From: JAXDMU01 sp963762435
GTDB taxonomy: Bacteria; Pseudomonadota; Alphaproteobacteria; ATCC43930; CGMCC-115725
DNA: 64,000 nucleotides
Assembly: GCA_963762435.1 (NCBI GenBank)
Contig: CAVXLN010000040.1
Coordinates: 62,001-126,000, forward strand
Direction: 5' to 3'
Position 1 is the stretch's first letter. Each line of letters opens with the position of its first letter. Shown here piece by piece: positions 48,014 to 59,106 of this stretch. Below the pieces are notes generated by a model that saw nothing but the letters and a program-made list of their open reading frames with translations, ran no database searches and was not told the origin of the DNA. Made by a program: the position numbers and the translations under genes.

Positions 48014-50356
48014 TTATTCGGCGGCTTGGCGCGGGGCCGCTTGCCTCATCAGCTGCCAGATCCGGCGTGGCGTCGCCGGCATGTCGACATGGTCGATGCC
48101 GAGTGGGTAGAGCGCATCGACGAGCGCGTTGATGACGGCCGGCGGCGCCCCGATGGCGCCCGCCTCGCCGGCCCCCTTGAGCCCGAGCGCGTTGGTGGTA
48201 CACGGGATGACATTGTAGGAGAATTCGATCGCCGGCAGATTGTCGGCGCGCGGCATGCCGTAATCCATGAAGGAGCCGGTCAGCAGCTGGCCCGATTCGG
48301 GGTCGTAGGCCACCTCTTCGAGCAGCGCCTGGCCGACACCCTGGCCGACGCCGCCATGGACCTGGCCGGCGAGCAGCAGTGGGTTCACGACCGTGCCGAA
48401 ATCATCGACCACGACATAGCGGGTGATGGTGGGCACGCCGGTGTCGATATCGATCTCGATCTCGACGGCATGGGTCCCGTTCGGGAAGGTGCCGGCGGGC
48501 GGCTGCCAGCGGCCGGTTTCCGAGAAGCCTGCATCCAGGCCCGGCGGGACATTGCCGGCGAGGCCGGCCTGGACGACGGCGGTCAGGCTGGCCTGGCGGT
48601 CGGTGCCGGCGATGGTGAAGGTGCCGTCCTTGAACTCGATATCGGGCTCGGCCGCCTCCATGAGATGAGCCGCGATCTTGCGGCCGCGCTCGATCACCTG
48701 CTCGACCGCCTTCTGGGTCGAGGCCCCGCCGACCGGCAGCGAGCGTGAGCCGCCGGTGCCGCGGCCGGAGCTGACGATGTCGGTGTCGCCCTGGACGACC
48801 GTGATCTTGTCGAGCGGGATGTCGAGGCCGCCCGCGATGATCTGGGCGTACGCGGTCTCGTGGCCTTGGCCGGAGGATTGCGTGCCGATCATGAGCGTGA
48901 CCGAGCCATCCTCGGCGAAGCGCAGCTCGGCCATCTCGTCACTGCCGCCGCCGCACTGCTCGATGTATGTCGCGATGCCGATGCCGAGGAGCTTGCCGCG
49001 CTTCAGGGCTTCCGCCCTGCGGGCGGGCAGGCCGGGCTTGTCGATGATGGCGAGCGCGTCCTCCATGTTCTTGGCGAAATCGCCGCTGTCATAGACGAGG
49101 CCCATGGCCGTGCGGAACGGCATCTCCTCCGGCTTGATGAAGTTGCGGCGGCGGAGCTCCTCGGGCTCGAGGCCGAGCTCGCGGGCAGCCTTGTCGACCA
49201 GGCGCTCGACGACATAGGCCGCTTCCGGGCGGCCGGCGCCGCGATAGGCGTCGATCGGCGTGGTGTGGGTGAAGACGCCCTTGACGGCCACATAGACCGA
49301 AGGCGTCGAATAGACGCCGGCCAGCATGCCGGAACCGGCCGCCGTCGGGATGAATGTGGCGTAGTTCGAGAGATAGGCGCCCAGATTGGCGGTGATGCCG
49401 AAGCGCCAGGCCAGGAACTTGCCGTCGGCATCCATCGCCACCTCGGCATGGGTGACATGGTCGCGGCCATGGGTGTCGGTCAGAAAGGCCTCGGACCGCT
49501 CGCCCGTCCATTTGACCGGGCGGCCGACTTTCTTCGCGGCCCAGATGGCCAGCACATACTCGGCATAGAGGAAGAGCTTCATGCCGAAGCCGCCGCCGAC
49601 ATCGGGCGTCACCACGCGGAGCTTCGATTCCGGCAGATCCAGCACCTTGCCGCCGATGATGATCTGGCGGATCGTGTGCGAGCCCTGGGTCGAGACATAT
49701 AGCGTGTAGCGATCCTCGACCGGATCATAGGAACCCAGCGCATTGCGCGGCTCCATCGAGGCCACGACGATGCGGTTGTTGATGAGGTCGATCGACGCCG
49801 TGCGGGCGGCCTTGGCGAAGCCTTCCTCGACCGCCTTGGCGTCGCCCATCTCCCAATCGAAACACTGATTGTTCGGAATGTCGTCCCACACGAGAGGGCG
49901 GCCAGGCTCCAGCGCCTCGGCCGTGCCGGTGACGGAAGGCAGCGTCTCGTACTCGATTTCGACCAGCTCGGCGGCATCGCGCGCCTGGTCCAGCGTCTCG
50001 GCGACGATGAAGGCGACATAGTCGCCGACATGGCGGACCCGGTCGGTGACGAGGCAGGGATGCGGCGGATAAGTCGGCGACGAGCCGTCGCGATTCTTGA
50101 CGGGTGCCAGGCAGGGCATGGAGCCGACGCCGTCGGCGGTCAGGTCGGGGCCGGTGAAGATTCCCAGCACGCCGGGGGCGGCCTTGGCGGCACTCGTATC
50201 GAGCTTCAGGATGCGGGCGTGCGCGTGCGGCGAGCGCAGGACGAAGCCATAGGCCTGGTCCGGCAGATTGATGTCGTCGGTATAGCGGCCGGTGCCGGTG
50301 ATGAAGCGCTGATCCTCGACCCGGCGAACCGACTGCCCCATGCCGAACTTGCTCAT
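48014..50356 (-). CDS. coxL: Molybdopterin-binding large subunit, form II CO-dehydrogenase/xanthine-dehydrogenase type
   Basis: A 780-residue protein from ATG 50356 with GGAGGGG before it. The N-terminal domain starts MSKFGMGQSVRRVEDQRFIT. The active-site loop is DAYRGAGRPEAAYV: form I enzymes proven to oxidise CO have AYRCSFR here, whereas AYRGAGR marks form II, whose substrate is generally uncertain. The Moco motifs are GGFGMK, SSGQGHETAYAQI and the catalytic Glu in LKGAGEAGAIGAPP. coxM and coxS are 40 kb away, and cysQ is adjacent. Confidence 0.93.
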   Translation of the reverse strand: MSKFGMGQSVRRVEDQRFITGTGRYTDDINLPDQAYGFVLRSPHAHARILKLDTSAAKAAPGVLGIFTGPDLTADGVGSMPCLAPVKNRDGSSPTYPPHPCLVTDRVRHVGDYVAFIVAETLDQARDAAELVEIEYETLPSVTGTAEALEPGRPLVWDDIPNNQCFDWEMGDAKAVEEGFAKAARTASIDLINNRIVVASMEPRNALGSYDPVEDRYTLYVSTQGSHTIRQIIIGGKVLDLPESKLRVVTPDVGGGFGMKLFLYAEYVLAIWAAKKVGRPVKWTGERSEAFLTDTHGRDHVTHAEVAMDADGKFLAWRFGITANLGAYLSNYATFIPTAAGSGMLAGVYSTPSVYVAVKGVFTHTTPIDAYRGAGRPEAAYVVERLVDKAARELGLEPEELRRRNFIKPEEMPFRTAMGLVYDSGDFAKNMEDALAIIDKPGLPARRAEALKRGKLLGIGIATYIEQCGGGSDEMAELRFAEDGSVTLMIGTQSSGQGHETAYAQIIAGGLDIPLDKITVVQGDTDIVSSGRGTGGSRSLPVGGASTQKAVEQVIERGRKIAAHLMEAAEPDIEFKDGTFTIAGTDRQASLTAVVQAGLAGNVPPGLDAGFSETGRWQPPAGTFPNGTHAVEIEIDIDTGVPTITRYVVVDDFGTVVNPLLLAGQVHGGVGQGVGQALLEEVAYDPESGQLLTGSFMDYGMPRADNLPAIEFSYNVIPCTTNALGLKGAGEAGAIGAPPAVINALVDALYPLGIDHVDMPATPRRIWQLMRQAAPRQAAE

Positions 50357-50503
50357 GACCCCTCCAGAATACCGATCGAGCCGCAGGATAGGGGAGGGCA
50401 TCAGCCCTCGCCACCTCTTTCCTCGGCGTGCGGCGACGGGGCGCCAACGCATTGACATTCTTCAACATGGAAGGACAAATGGGGGCCACCGATTTGCGGG
50501 GAG

Positions 50504-51811
50504 ATGGCATTGGGTTTTTCAGCAATGTTCGCGCGCGTCGTCCTTCTGATCGGTGCTGCGACGGTCACGTTCAGGCGGATGACGGACAAGGTGTCGGAGC
50601 CCGCCTGGGGCAGCGCGCCCAAGATCCCCGACGCAAAATCGCAAGGCGCCATTCCGACCCTCAAGATGCCGACGGCCCAGGGCTGGGCACCGGGACAGCT
50701 GCCGGCCGCGGCAGCGGGGCTCAAGGTCAATGCCTTCGCCACCGGCCTCAAGCATCCGCGCTGGATCTATGTGCTGCCCAATGGCGACGTGCTGGTGGCC
50801 GAAGCGACGAGCGTCGTCGGCAAGCCGCGCAACGCGCTCGAGCTCGCGGCGATGACCACGATGCGACGCGCGGGCGCGCTCGGCGAGAGCGCCAACCGCA
50901 TCACCCTGCTGCGCGATGCCGACGGTGATGGCGTGGCCGAGATCCGGACGGTGTTCATGGAGGGGCTCAATCAGCCCTTCGGGATGGCGCTTGTGGGCGA
51001 CACCTTCTATGTCGGCAACACCGACGGGGTGATGGCCTTCCCCTACATACCGGGCGCCACCAGCATCACCGCGCCGGGGCGCCGGTTGACGACCTTCAAG
51101 CCAGGCGGCCACTGGACGCGGAGCCTGCTGGCGAGCCCGGACGGGACGAAGCTTTATGCCGGCGTCGGCTCGCTCAGCAATATCAGCGAGCTGGGCATGG
51201 ACAGGGAAGCGGGGCGCGCCGCCATCTACGAGCTCGACCTCGCCGGCGGCACCAATCGGATCTTCGCCGGCGGCCTGCGCAATGCGGTGGGGCTGGCCTG
51301 GGAACCGAATACCGGCGTGCTCTGGACCGTGGTCAATGAGCGTGACGGGCTGGGCGACGAGACGCCGCCCGATTACCTGACCTCGGTGCGCGAGGGAGGC
51401 TTCTATGGCTGGCCCTATTGCTATTGGGGCCAGACGGTCGACGACCGGGTGACGCAGGATGCGGCCCTGGTCGCGACGGCGCTCACCCCGGATTATGCGC
51501 TGGGCGGCCATACCGCCTCGCTCGGGCTCTGCTGGCTGCCGGCCGGCACGCTGCCGGGCTTTCCCGACGGCATGGCGATCGGCCAGCACGGTTCCTGGAA
51601 CCGCAGCACGCTCAGCGGCTACAAGCTCGTCTTCGTGCCATTCGCCGATGGCCGCCCGTCCGGCCCGGCCCGCGACATCCTGTCGGGGTTTCTGGCACCG
51701 GACGAGAAGGTGTCCTACGGAAGGCCGGTCGGCGTCACGATCGGCCCGGACGGGTCCGTGCTGATGGCCGACGATGTCGGCCATGTGATCTGGCGCGTCA
51801 CGGCTGCGTAG
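50504..51811 (+). CDS. PQQ-dependent sugar dehydrogenase / L-sorbosone dehydrogenase-type protein
   Basis: A 435-residue protein with an N-terminal signal or anchor (MALGFSAMFARVVLLIGAAT). The beta-propeller domain shows LKHPRWIYVLPNGDVLVAEA, ITLLRDADGDGVAEIRTVF and GLRNAVGLAWEPNTGVLWTV, with GSWNRSTLSGYKLVFVPF near the end, as in soluble aldose sugar dehydrogenase and sorbosone dehydrogenase families. It would oxidise sugars or aldehydes in the periplasm with PQQ. No PQQ synthesis genes are in the window. It is divergent from coxL. Confidence 0.88.
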   Translation: MALGFSAMFARVVLLIGAATVTFRRMTDKVSEPAWGSAPKIPDAKSQGAIPTLKMPTAQGWAPGQLPAAAAGLKVNAFATGLKHPRWIYVLPNGDVLVAEATSVVGKPRNALELAAMTTMRRAGALGESANRITLLRDADGDGVAEIRTVFMEGLNQPFGMALVGDTFYVGNTDGVMAFPYIPGATSITAPGRRLTTFKPGGHWTRSLLASPDGTKLYAGVGSLSNISELGMDREAGRAAIYELDLAGGTNRIFAGGLRNAVGLAWEPNTGVLWTVVNERDGLGDETPPDYLTSVREGGFYGWPYCYWGQTVDDRVTQDAALVATALTPDYALGGHTASLGLCWLPAGTLPGFPDGMAIGQHGSWNRSTLSGYKLVFVPFADGRPSGPARDILSGFLAPDEKVSYGRPVGVTIGPDGSVLMADDVGHVIWRVTAA

Positions 51812-51814
51812 AGA

Positions 51815-51931
51815 CCAGAGCCCGATCCGCTTAGGTCGGTTCGACCTAAGCGGTGAATCGGTCTCTGCCTGTTGAAATTAGATCAAGATTCACCGACTGG
51901 GTTGGGACAACCCAGCCGGACCTTGATCTAG
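51815..51931. repeat. Inverted paired-hairpin repeat, family X, copy B
   Basis: Left half: CAGAGCCCGAT, stem CCGCTTAGGTCG with loop GTT, CGACCTAAGCGG, then TGAATCGGTCTCT. Right half: TTAGATCAAGATTCAC, stem CGACTGGGTTG with loop GGA, CAACCCAGCCGG, then CCTTGATCTAG. The inner stems share almost no sequence with copies A and C yet still pair. On the minus strand the right half encodes the last 13 residues and the stop of the OppA-type gene. Confidence 0.85.
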
Positions 51932-53488
51932 CGACAAAAACCGGTCCGGGTGGATGCTGAGCGGGGCCGATTCCCAGCCGCGGATGCGCGGATTCACCAG
52001 ATTCTGGCCGACATTGTTGTGGATCGGGATGATCGGCTGGTCGGCCAGCATCAGCGCCTCGGCCTGTTCGAGCAGCTTCATGCGCGTGTCGGGATCGGCG
52101 GCGGCACGCGACTGCTCCAGAAGCGCATCATAGGCGGGGTTCGCGTAATTGCCGTAATTGAGGCCGGCCGCGTCCGAGCGAAGATTGGCAAGGAAGGTCC
52201 AGGGATCCGCGTAATCGGCGTACCAGCTGGTAAAAGTGACCTCGAAATCATGATGCGTGATGCGCCCATCGACGACGCGCGCCTCGAGCGCCTCCTCCTC
52301 GGTCTCGACGCCGAGGGCGGCATGCCACATCTCGATGACCGCGCGGTCATAGAGCAGGCTCAGATCCTGCTTGAAGGAGAGGAGATGGATGGTGAGCGGC
52401 TGCGACACGCCTGACTCCGCCAGCAGCTGCTTCGCGATGGCGATCCGCTCCGCCATCGGCTTGGTGCTCCAGTCGGGCTTGATTTCGGCATAGCCCGGCA
52501 TGTCGGGCGGGACGAAGCTGTAGGCCGGCGTCTGGCCGCGCCGGATCACCTGATTCTCCAGCACGTCGCGGTCGATCACCATGGCGAGCGCCTGGCGGAC
52601 GCGCTTGTCGGCGCCCAAGGGGCCATTCATGTTGAAGGTGATGTAGGAGGTGGCGAGCAGCGGCGTGCTGCGCAGCTCGCTGGGCCGCTCTTGGCGGAGG
52701 CGCGGCATGTCCTGACCGTTCACCTGAGTGATGTCGAGCTCGCCCGCCTCGTAGCGCTTCAAGGCCGCCTTGTAATCATCGGCGAGCATATAATCGACCT
52801 CGTCGAGCTTGACCGCGGCCGAATCATGGAATTTGGGATTGCGCACCATCGCGATCCGGCTGAGCGGCACCCATTCCTTGAGCATGAAGGGGCCGTTCGA
52901 GACGATGTGCGCGGGGAGCGTCCATTTATCGCCCCATTGCTCGATGACGTGGCGCGGCACCGGCATCGCCGTCTGGCTGGTCATGAGCTCGAGCAGCCAC
53001 GGCGTCGGCTTGGCGAGCGTGACGACGACGGTGCGCGGATCAGGGGCCGAGACGCCGAGCTTCGACAGATCCTTCTCCGTGCCGGCCGAGATCTCCGACG
53101 CGTTCACGATCGGCAGGAGTGCGATGACATAAGGGCTGGCGGTGGCCGGATCGAGTGCCCGGCGGAAGCTGTAGACGAAATCCTCCGCCGTCACGGGCGT
53201 GCCGTCGGACCAGAGCACGTCCGAGCGGAGATGGAACGTCCAGGTGAGGCCGTCGGCACTCTTGTCCCAGCTCTCGGCGGCGCCCGGTATCACCGCGTCG
53301 GTCGCCGACATGGTGGTCAGCCCTTCGAACAGGTCCGTGCCGATCCGATACTCCTCGACCCCGTCGAATTTATGCGGATCGAGCGAGGTCGGCTCGAACA
53401 CGAGCTGGACGCGCACGATCGCGGGCTCGGCCATGGCGGGGGTAGCGAGGCAGAGCCCGAGAAGCAGCGAAAGGGTCGCACAGCGCAT
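51890..53488 (-). CDS. OppA-type peptide-binding protein, paralogue 1, with a repeat-derived C-terminus
   Basis: A 532-residue extracellular solute-binding protein of family 5. The signal peptide is MRCATLSLLLGLCLATPAMA. Landmarks are SLDPHKFDGVEEYRIGTDLF, WDKSADGLTWTFHLRSDVLW and SDGTPVTAEDFVYSFRRALD. Its two paralogues end RFLSLAPDKG and RFLSLAEK, but this one ends RFLSLDQGPAGLSQPSR, where the last 13 residues come from a family-X repeat. The substrate class is oligopeptides by family. No permease or ATPase gene is near. Confidence 0.93.
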   Translation of the reverse strand: MRCATLSLLLGLCLATPAMAEPAIVRVQLVFEPTSLDPHKFDGVEEYRIGTDLFEGLTTMSATDAVIPGAAESWDKSADGLTWTFHLRSDVLWSDGTPVTAEDFVYSFRRALDPATASPYVIALLPIVNASEISAGTEKDLSKLGVSAPDPRTVVVTLAKPTPWLLELMTSQTAMPVPRHVIEQWGDKWTLPAHIVSNGPFMLKEWVPLSRIAMVRNPKFHDSAAVKLDEVDYMLADDYKAALKRYEAGELDITQVNGQDMPRLRQERPSELRSTPLLATSYITFNMNGPLGADKRVRQALAMVIDRDVLENQVIRRGQTPAYSFVPPDMPGYAEIKPDWSTKPMAERIAIAKQLLAESGVSQPLTIHLLSFKQDLSLLYDRAVIEMWHAALGVETEEEALEARVVDGRITHHDFEVTFTSWYADYADPWTFLANLRSDAAGLNYGNYANPAYDALLEQSRAAADPDTRMKLLEQAEALMLADQPIIPIHNNVGQNLVNPRIRGWESAPLSIHPDRFLSLDQGPAGLSQPSR

Positions 53489-53491
53489 GAA

Positions 53492-55078
53492 TCAGCCTTT
53501 GTCGGGGGCGAGCGATAGGAACCGATCCGGATGGATCGAGAGCGGCGCCGACTGCCAGCCCTGGATGCGCGGGCTGACCAGTGTCTCGGTGACATTGAAC
53601 TGTATCGGGATGATCGGCTGGTCGGTCAGCATCAGCTTTTCCGCTTCGCCCATCAGCTTCATGCGCTCGGCCGGATCCTGCGTCAGGCGGGATTGGTCGA
53701 GCAGCTTGTCATAAGCCGGGTTGGCATATTGGCCGGCATTGAGCTCGGCGGCGTCGGTGCGGAGATTGGCGAGGAAGGTCCAGGGATCGGCGTAATCGGC
53801 GTACCAATTGTTGAGGCTCATCTCGAAATCATGATGAGTCAGGCGGCCGTCGAGCACACGCGCCTCGATCGTCTCCTCCTCGGCCTCCACCCCCAAAGCA
53901 GCGTGCCACATCTGGAAGACCGCCTGCGTGACGAGCTGGGTCAAATCCTGCTTGGCCGAGACCAGATGGACGGTCAGCGGCTGAGGGGCGCCGGCCTCGG
54001 CCAGGAGCTTCTTGGCCAGGGCGATCCGCTCGGGCATGGGCTTCGAGGCCCAATCCGGCCGCTGCTCGGCATAGCCCGGCATGTCGGGCGGGACATAGCT
54101 GTAGGCCGGGACATCATCGCGGCGGATCACCTGCCTCTCCAGCACGTCGCGATCGATCGTCATCGCCAGCGCCTGGCGGATGCGCGCATCGGTGCCGAGG
54201 GGGCCCTTCATGTTGATGATGAAATAATAAGTGGCGAGCAGCGGTGAGGTGTGCAGCTCCTTCGACCGCTCCTGCTTCACGCGCGGCAAATCCTTGCCGG
54301 AGACGGCAACAACGTCGAGCTCGCCGCCCTCGTAGCGCTTCAGCGACGCCTTGGCGTCGTCGGCCACCATGTAGTCGACTTCGGCGATCTTGACCGAGGC
54401 GGCGTCGTGGAATTTAGGATTGCGGACAAGCGCAATGCGGCTGAGCGGCACCCATTCCTTGAGTGTGAAGGGGCCGTTCGTCACCATATGCTCGGGCACG
54501 GTCCATTTCTCGCCCCATTTCTCGATCGCCTGACGCGGCACCGGCATCGCCGTCTGGCTGGTCATGAGTGCCAGCAGCCAAGGCGTCGGCTGGGTCAGCG
54601 TGATGACGAGCGTGTGCGGGTCGGATGCCGAGACGCCGAGCTTAGAGAGATCCTTCTCCTTGCCACTGCTGATCTCGGCCGCGTTGAGGATCGGCTGCAA
54701 GGCGATGATATAGGGGCAGGCCGTGGCCGGATCGACCGCGCGGCGGAAGCTGTAGACGAAATCCTCCGCCGTCACGGGCGTGCCGTCGGACCATTGGGCC
54801 TCCCTGAGATGGAAGGTCCAGACCTTGCCGTCGGCGCTTGTCTCCCAACTCGTCGCTAGGCCGGGCACGACATCGTCGGTCGCCGACATGATGGTGAGGC
54901 CTTCGAAGAGGTCGACGGCGATCCGGTATTCCTCGAGCTGGTCGAACTTATGGGGATCGAGCGAGCCGGGTTCGCCCAGCAGCTGAATGCGCACGGGCGG
55001 AGCATCGGCAAAGCCCGCCGCCGGCACGGTGGCGAGAAGGGCTGAGAGAAGCCCGGTCAGAATCAGGCGGTTCGGCAT
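53492..55078 (-). CDS. OppA-type peptide-binding protein, paralogue 2
   Basis: About 528 residues from the second start codon (MPNRLILTGLLSALLATVPA, signal peptide). Family-5 binding-protein landmarks are GSLDPHKFDQLEEYRIAVDLF, SADGKVWTFHLREAQW and WTVPEHMVTNGPFTLKEWVP. It is about 70% similar by eye to paralogues 1 and 3 across its full length. The stop is three bp from the start of paralogue 1, so the three are read as one minus-strand unit. Confidence 0.93.
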   Translation of the reverse strand: MPNRLILTGLLSALLATVPAAGFADAPPVRIQLLGEPGSLDPHKFDQLEEYRIAVDLFEGLTIMSATDDVVPGLATSWETSADGKVWTFHLREAQWSDGTPVTAEDFVYSFRRAVDPATACPYIIALQPILNAAEISSGKEKDLSKLGVSASDPHTLVITLTQPTPWLLALMTSQTAMPVPRQAIEKWGEKWTVPEHMVTNGPFTLKEWVPLSRIALVRNPKFHDAASVKIAEVDYMVADDAKASLKRYEGGELDVVAVSGKDLPRVKQERSKELHTSPLLATYYFIINMKGPLGTDARIRQALAMTIDRDVLERQVIRRDDVPAYSYVPPDMPGYAEQRPDWASKPMPERIALAKKLLAEAGAPQPLTVHLVSAKQDLTQLVTQAVFQMWHAALGVEAEEETIEARVLDGRLTHHDFEMSLNNWYADYADPWTFLANLRTDAAELNAGQYANPAYDKLLDQSRLTQDPAERMKLMGEAEKLMLTDQPIIPIQFNVTETLVSPRIQGWQSAPLSIHPDRFLSLAPDKG

Positions 55079-55154
55079 GGGCCGGTCCATCGTTGGAGGA
55101 GCGATGGGCGGCGATCTTAGGAGCCGGCGGGGTGGAACCGAAGCGATTTTCGGC

Positions 55155-56735
55155 TCACTTCTCGGCGAGCGACAGGAAGCGCCCGGGGTGGATGTCGAGC
55201 GGCGCCTCCGCCCAGCCGCGCAGGCGCGGATTCACCAGCGTCTGGGCGACCCCGTAATTGATCGGGATGATCGGCAGGTCGGCCAGCACCGTGTGCTCGG
55301 CCGCCTCCAGCAGCTTCATGCGCGCTGCGGGATCGCTGGCCGAGCGCGATTGATCGAGCAGCGCATCGAAGGCCGGGTTGGCATAGTTGCCGAAATCCTG
55401 CGCGCCGGCATCCGAGCGGAAATTGGCGAGGTAGGTCCAGGGATCGGCGTAGTCGGCGGTCCAGCCGAGATAGGTGATCTCGAAATCATGGTGGTTCACG
55501 CGCCCCTCATAGACGCGCGCCTCGATCGCCTCCTCCTCGGTCTCCACGCCGAGGGCCGCATGCCACATCTCGATGATCGCACGCGTATAGAGCTGCTCGC
55601 GATCTCGCTTGAGCGACAGCAGATGCAGCTTCAGCGGCTGTGCGACGCCGGACTCGGCCAGCAGCTTCTTGGCCATGGCGATCCGCTCCGCCATCGGCCG
55701 GGCACTCCAATCAAGCTTCACCTCCGCATAGCCCGGCATGTCGGGCGGGATCATCGCATAGGCCGGATTCTGGCCGAGGCGCACGACCTTCTCCTCGAGC
55801 ACGTCGCGATCGATCACCAATGCCAGGGCCTGGCGGATGCGCAGATCGGCACCGAGCGGCCCCGCCATATTGAAGACCATATATCGGCTGGAAAGGAGCG
55901 GCGTGCTGCGGAGCTCCTGCGGCCGCTCCTGCTTCATGCGCTGCAGGTCCTGACCCGCGATGGCGACGGTGTCGAGCTCGCCCGCCTCGTAGCGCTTCAG
56001 GGCCGCCTGGGCATCGTCGGCCAGCATGTAGTCGACCTCGCCGAGCTTGACCGAGGCGGCATCATGGAATTTGGGATTGCGGACGAGCGCGATCCGGCTG
56101 AGCGGCACCCATTCCTTGAGGGTGAAAGGGCCGTTCGAGACGATGTGCTCGGCCTGGGTCCATTTATCGCCCCACTGCTCGATCGCCTTGCGCGGCACGG
56201 GCATCAGTGTCTGGCTCGTCATCAGCTCGGGCAGCCACGGCGTCGGCTTTGCCAACCGGACCACGACAGTGCTTGGATCGGGGGCTGAGATGCCGAGCTT
56301 CGCCAGATCCTTCTCCGTCCCGGCCGAGATCTCGGGCGCGTTCAGGATCGGCAGCAGCGCCACGGTATAGGGGTTGGCCGTGGCGGGGTCGATCGCGCGG
56401 CGGAAGCTATAGACGAAATCTTGTGATGTGACGGGCGAACCGTCGGACCAGAGCGCGTCGGGCCTGAGATGGAAGGTCCAGGTGAGGCCGTCGGCACTCT
56501 TGTCCCAGCTCTCGGCCACGCCCGGCGTCACCGCGTCGGTCGCCGACATGATGGTCAGCCCCTCGAACAGGTCGGCCGCGATCTCGTATTCCTCGACGGA
56601 TTCGATCTTGTGCGGGTCGACCGAGGACGGCTCGTAGACGAGCTGAAGGCGAACGGGCGGCGTTTCGGCATGGGCGGCCGATGCGGCAGCGAGCAGCGCT
56701 AAGAGAAATCCAGCGAAGAGGCGGCGGTTCGGCAT
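55155..56735 (-). CDS. OppA-type peptide-binding protein, paralogue 3
   Basis: About 526 residues (MPNRRLFAGFLLALLAAASA signal peptide). Landmarks: SSVDPHKIESVEEYEIAADLF, GVAESWDKSADGLTWTFHL and SDGSPVTSQDFVYSFRRAID. It is the most upstream of three tandem copies and lies about 75 bp from paralogue 2. A GATGG-type codon context recurs before paralogues 2 and 3 (MD-P-MPN), so the shorter start is preferred. The three copies give redundancy or different substrate ranges; which is unclear. Confidence 0.93.
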   Translation of the reverse strand: MPNRRLFAGFLLALLAAASAAHAETPPVRLQLVYEPSSVDPHKIESVEEYEIAADLFEGLTIMSATDAVTPGVAESWDKSADGLTWTFHLRPDALWSDGSPVTSQDFVYSFRRAIDPATANPYTVALLPILNAPEISAGTEKDLAKLGISAPDPSTVVVRLAKPTPWLPELMTSQTLMPVPRKAIEQWGDKWTQAEHIVSNGPFTLKEWVPLSRIALVRNPKFHDAASVKLGEVDYMLADDAQAALKRYEAGELDTVAIAGQDLQRMKQERPQELRSTPLLSSRYMVFNMAGPLGADLRIRQALALVIDRDVLEEKVVRLGQNPAYAMIPPDMPGYAEVKLDWSARPMAERIAMAKKLLAESGVAQPLKLHLLSLKRDREQLYTRAIIEMWHAALGVETEEEAIEARVYEGRVNHHDFEITYLGWTADYADPWTYLANFRSDAGAQDFGNYANPAFDALLDQSRSASDPAARMKLLEAAEHTVLADLPIIPINYGVAQTLVNPRLRGWAEAPLDIHPGRFLSLAEK

Positions 56736-56881
56736 TGGGCAGTCCATCGGCGAGCGGCGATGGAGGGTGATCCTAGACGCACCGGTTGCAAATCCGCAGA
56801 GATATTCGATTACGGCTGAAACGACGAGGCGACAAATGAAATGCCGGGGCGAAAGGGGCTCGGATGCCGGCGGTCTCGCTC

Positions 56882-56918
56882 AAAAAGGAGAACGCCGCGA
56901 AGGTCTCCCTCCGCGGCG
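56882..56918 (-). terminator. Rho-independent-like terminator of groESL
   Basis: On the minus strand CGCCGCG and CGCGGCG form a stem around a 12-base loop, followed by TTCTCCTTTTT. It is 36 bp after the groEL stop, the right place to end the groESL transcript. Confidence 0.6.
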
Positions 56919-56953
56919 CTTCCCAACTCGATACTGACGTTCGGGCGGCTGGA

Positions 56954-58594
<1,641 letters not shown>

Positions 58595-58630
58595 TTCTGG
58601 AATTTCCTATTTCTTGAGACTGGTGAGGGA

Positions 58631-58948
58631 TCAGGCGGCCTTCGACTTCTTGGCCGAGCCGGTCTCGATGACGCCGACGATGTCGGACTCTTTCATCACC
58701 AGATACTCGACACCGTCGATCTTGACCTCGGTGCCCGACCACTTGCCGAACAGGATGCGGTCGCCGACCTTGACGTCGAGCGCATGAACCTTGCCCTGAT
58801 CATCGCGGGCGCCGGGGCCGACGGCGATGACCTCGCCCTCCTGCGGCTTCTCCTTGGCGGTGTCCGGGATGATGATTCCACCCTTGGACTTTTCTTCCGA
58901 CTCGATGCGCCGGACGACGACGCGATCATGCAAAGGACGGAAATGCAT
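58631..58948 (-). CDS. groES: Co-chaperonin GroES (Hsp10)
   Basis: A 105-residue protein from ATG 58948 (MHFRPLHDRVVVRRIESEEK), with a GGGAGC site before it. The mobile-loop region is KSKGGIIIPDTAKEKPQEGE and the end GVIETGSAKKSKAA is typical. An in-frame start at 59014 would add a tail that no GroES has. A CIRCE element lies 56 bp upstream. Confidence 0.97.
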   Translation of the reverse strand: MHFRPLHDRVVVRRIESEEKSKGGIIIPDTAKEKPQEGEVIAVGPGARDDQGKVHALDVKVGDRILFGKWSGTEVKIDGVEYLVMKESDIVGVIETGSAKKSKAA

Positions 58949-59003
58949 TGGGAGCTCCCTATTGAGCCTGACATGGCAAAAGACTACCGGTCGGGCGGCG
59001 CTG

Positions 59004-59030
59004 TTAGCACTCATCCCCGGCGAGTGCCAG
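59004..59030. promoter_or_regulatory. CIRCE element (HrcA operator) before groES
   Basis: TTAGCACTC, nine bases, then GAGTGCCAG. The consensus is TTAGCACTC-N9-GAGTGCTAA, so the left arm is perfect and the right arm differs at two bases. It is 56 bp upstream of the groES start, where the operator is expected. This implies repression by HrcA and induction by heat. Confidence 0.85.
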
Positions 59031-59106
59031 GGAGATACGGGCGATGGGCTGCGATGTCAAGGCGGCGGGTGTGAGATTTGTGGGGTGGCGAACGCCGCCT
59101 GCCTGC

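Noticed and set aside
48018..48748. Long plus-strand open frames across coxL
   Set aside because: Antisense to the conserved molybdopterin-binding subunit; amino-acid composition is typical of reverse-strand GC-rich DNA.
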